From assembly GCA_934636045.1 (NCBI GenBank), contig CAKTZP010000109.1, forward strand, positions 1 through 7,287: a DNA stretch of 7,287 bases, written 5' to 3'. The translations under genes and the position numbers were made by a program. Source of the DNA: an uncultured Oscillospiraceae bacterium. Its GTDB lineage: Bacteria; Bacillota; Clostridia; Oscillospirales; Oscillospiraceae. Under the pieces are notes generated by a model. That model did not search any database and was not told the origin of the DNA. It saw nothing but the letters and a program-made list of their open reading frames with translations. The stretch's first letter is position 1. Each line of letters opens with the position of its first letter. Below, piece after piece: positions 6,280 through 7,287 of this stretch.

Positions 6280-7176
6280 ATGCTTGAAAAAATGATACAG
6301 ACACAAACGGAAAAGCAGGCGCAAACGCTCGACCGTTGGCTGGAAAAGCGCGAGCGGGAGCAGGCGTTCCCCGCGGGCGTTCGCCTGACGCCGGACGTTC
6401 CCTATATGGACGACGGCGCCGCCTGCCATAAGATGGACATTTATCAGCCGGAGGAGGGGACAGGCACATACCCCGTGCTGATCAACCTTCACGGCGGCGG
6501 CTTTCTGCTGGGGCGCAAGGAGATCAATCGTCTCTTTTGTGCCGACCTGTGCCTGCGGGGATTCGTGGTGTTCTGCCCGGAGTATCCGCTTGCACCGGAG
6601 CAGACGGTTTTTGCCGCCTATCGGGATGTCAGCGCAGCGATCGACCGCAGCTGTGCCCTTGCACCCTCCTATGGCGGCGATCCGAGCCGACTCTTTCTCT
6701 GCGGCGACAGCGCCGGAGCGCAGCTTTGCATTTACCTCGCGGCGATGCAGAATGTGCCGGAGCTTGCCCGCGCGGCCGGCGTGACCCCGCCCGCGGCGAA
6801 AATCCGGGCGCTTGGTCTGCAAAGCGGAATGTTCTATACTGACCGCTTTGACAAGATCGGCCTGTTCCTGCCGAATTCAATTTACGGAAAGGGCTGGCGC
6901 AAGTGTGCCTTCCGGCCGTATATCAATCCGGAGAACCCGACGCTCCTGCGCAGCTTGCCGCCGTGCTTTCTTGTGACGGCCAAGGGCGATTTTCTGCGGC
7001 ATTACAGCCGAAAATTTGCGGCGGCTCTACGCTGCAGCGGAAATCCGCTCCGCTTCATGGATCTTGAAGCGGACCACCCGCTGCCCCACGCCTTTCCTGC
7101 CATGCTCCCCGAGACCCCGGAGGCGCAGGAGGCCAATGCCGCCATGGCCGCGTTTTTCCTAGCGCAAGGCGCCTGA
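6280..7176 (+). CDS. HSL-family (family IV) alpha/beta-hydrolase, probable carboxylesterase
   Basis: 298-residue cytoplasmic hydrolase without a signal peptide. It has the oxyanion-hole motif HGGG at residues 71-74 and the nucleophile elbow GDSAG with Ser144. The probable acid is Asp237 in TAKGDFL and the probable base is His270 in HAF, with His266 as a nearby alternative. This order and spacing fit bacterial hormone-sensitive-lipase-type esterases, which cleave short acyl esters or deacetylate small molecules or sugars; the natural substrate cannot be inferred. The first 50 residues are a charged, probably helical cap. AAGGAGG (6264-6270) sits 9 nt before the ATG. The gene stands alone behind its own promoter and a long leader, and ends before a hairpin. 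Fold and catalytic set are firm; substrate is unknown. Confidence 0.92.
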   Translation: MLEKMIQTQTEKQAQTLDRWLEKREREQAFPAGVRLTPDVPYMDDGAACHKMDIYQPEEGTGTYPVLINLHGGGFLLGRKEINRLFCADLCLRGFVVFCPEYPLAPEQTVFAAYRDVSAAIDRSCALAPSYGGDPSRLFLCGDSAGAQLCIYLAAMQNVPELARAAGVTPPAAKIRALGLQSGMFYTDRFDKIGLFLPNSIYGKGWRKCAFRPYINPENPTLLRSLPPCFLVTAKGDFLRHYSRKFAAALRCSGNPLRFMDLEADHPLPHAFPAMLPETPEAQEANAAMAAFFLAQGA

Positions 7177-7181
7177 CAGAC

Positions 7182-7217
7182 AAAAAAGCCCCTGCCTTCA
7201 TTCCAAGAAGGCAGGGG
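7182..7217. terminator. Hairpin after the hydrolase gene, bidirectional at best
   Basis: An 11-bp perfect stem, CCCCTGCCTTC (7189-7199) with GAAGGCAGGGG (7207-7217), loop ATTCCAA. Six A precede it (7182-7187) and only TTCC follows, so the classical hairpin-plus-T-run reads on the minus strand. It could stop both the hydrolase transcript and a convergent one from beyond the window. Confidence 0.7.
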
Positions 7218-7225
7218 TTCCAGAC

Positions 7226-7287
7226 TGTCAAAAAAGTCCGATTAAGTCATTGCGAGGCCGCTTGCGGCCGTGGCAATCTCGCAGAAT
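7226..7287. repeat. Dispersed element, copy 2 (inverted, cut by window end)
   Basis: TGTCAAAAAAGTCCGATT starts at 7226 and leads into GTCATTGCGA (7246-7255), a GGCCGC-TT-GCGGCC hairpin (7256-7269) and GTGGCAATCTC. It matches the reverse complement of the right arm of copy 1 (2674-2736), including 18 identical bases at 7270-7287 versus 2674-2691. Only this arm is inside the window. Confidence 0.8.

Overview
The window looks like chromosomal DNA of a GC-rich anaerobic member of the Clostridia, most likely a gut Oscillospiraceae/Ruminococcaceae-type bacterium. This is inferred from the clostridial-type GAPDH, the secreted BspA-like leucine-rich-repeat protein ending in three SLH domains, strong AAGGAGG-type ribosome binding sites, and GC-rich codon use. 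All five genes lie on the plus strand, but intergenic promoters and terminators suggest at least four transcription units.

Region 1 (1-1277) is the end of an operon. It holds a radical SAM/SPASM enzyme whose start lies upstream of the window (its first [4Fe-4S] cysteine is at base 2), overlapped by a small PqqD-like protein. Together they look like the tail of a peptide-modification (RiPP-type) cassette, with any precursor peptide off the left edge. Region 2 (1278-2507) is glycolytic type I GAPDH with its own promoter, an inverted repeat in the promoter spacer, and a hairpin terminator.

Region 3 (2508-2857) has no gene. It holds a roughly 223-bp palindromic dispersed element with inverted ends, bracketed by two almost identical terminator-like hairpins, then the promoter of the next gene. 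Region 4 (2858-5938) encodes a 1026-residue exported surface protein: signal peptide, two copies of a [LRR_5 array plus CxxC-doublet] module, and three SLH domains for cell-wall anchoring.

Region 5 (5939-6279) has no convincing gene. It holds a large inverted repeat, a sigma-A-type promoter with a near-perfect 24-bp dyad over its -35 box, and an approximately 180-nt leader that can fold into a long closed multi-branch structure ahead of the next gene. Region 6 (6280-7176) encodes an HSL-family (family IV) alpha/beta-hydrolase with a complete catalytic set, followed by a hairpin and the first 62 bases of a second, inverted copy of the region 3 element.

The genes do not form one pathway. The least explained parts are non-coding: the structured leader of the esterase, and the dispersed element whose three visible ends all sit 6-8 nt from a stem-loop.
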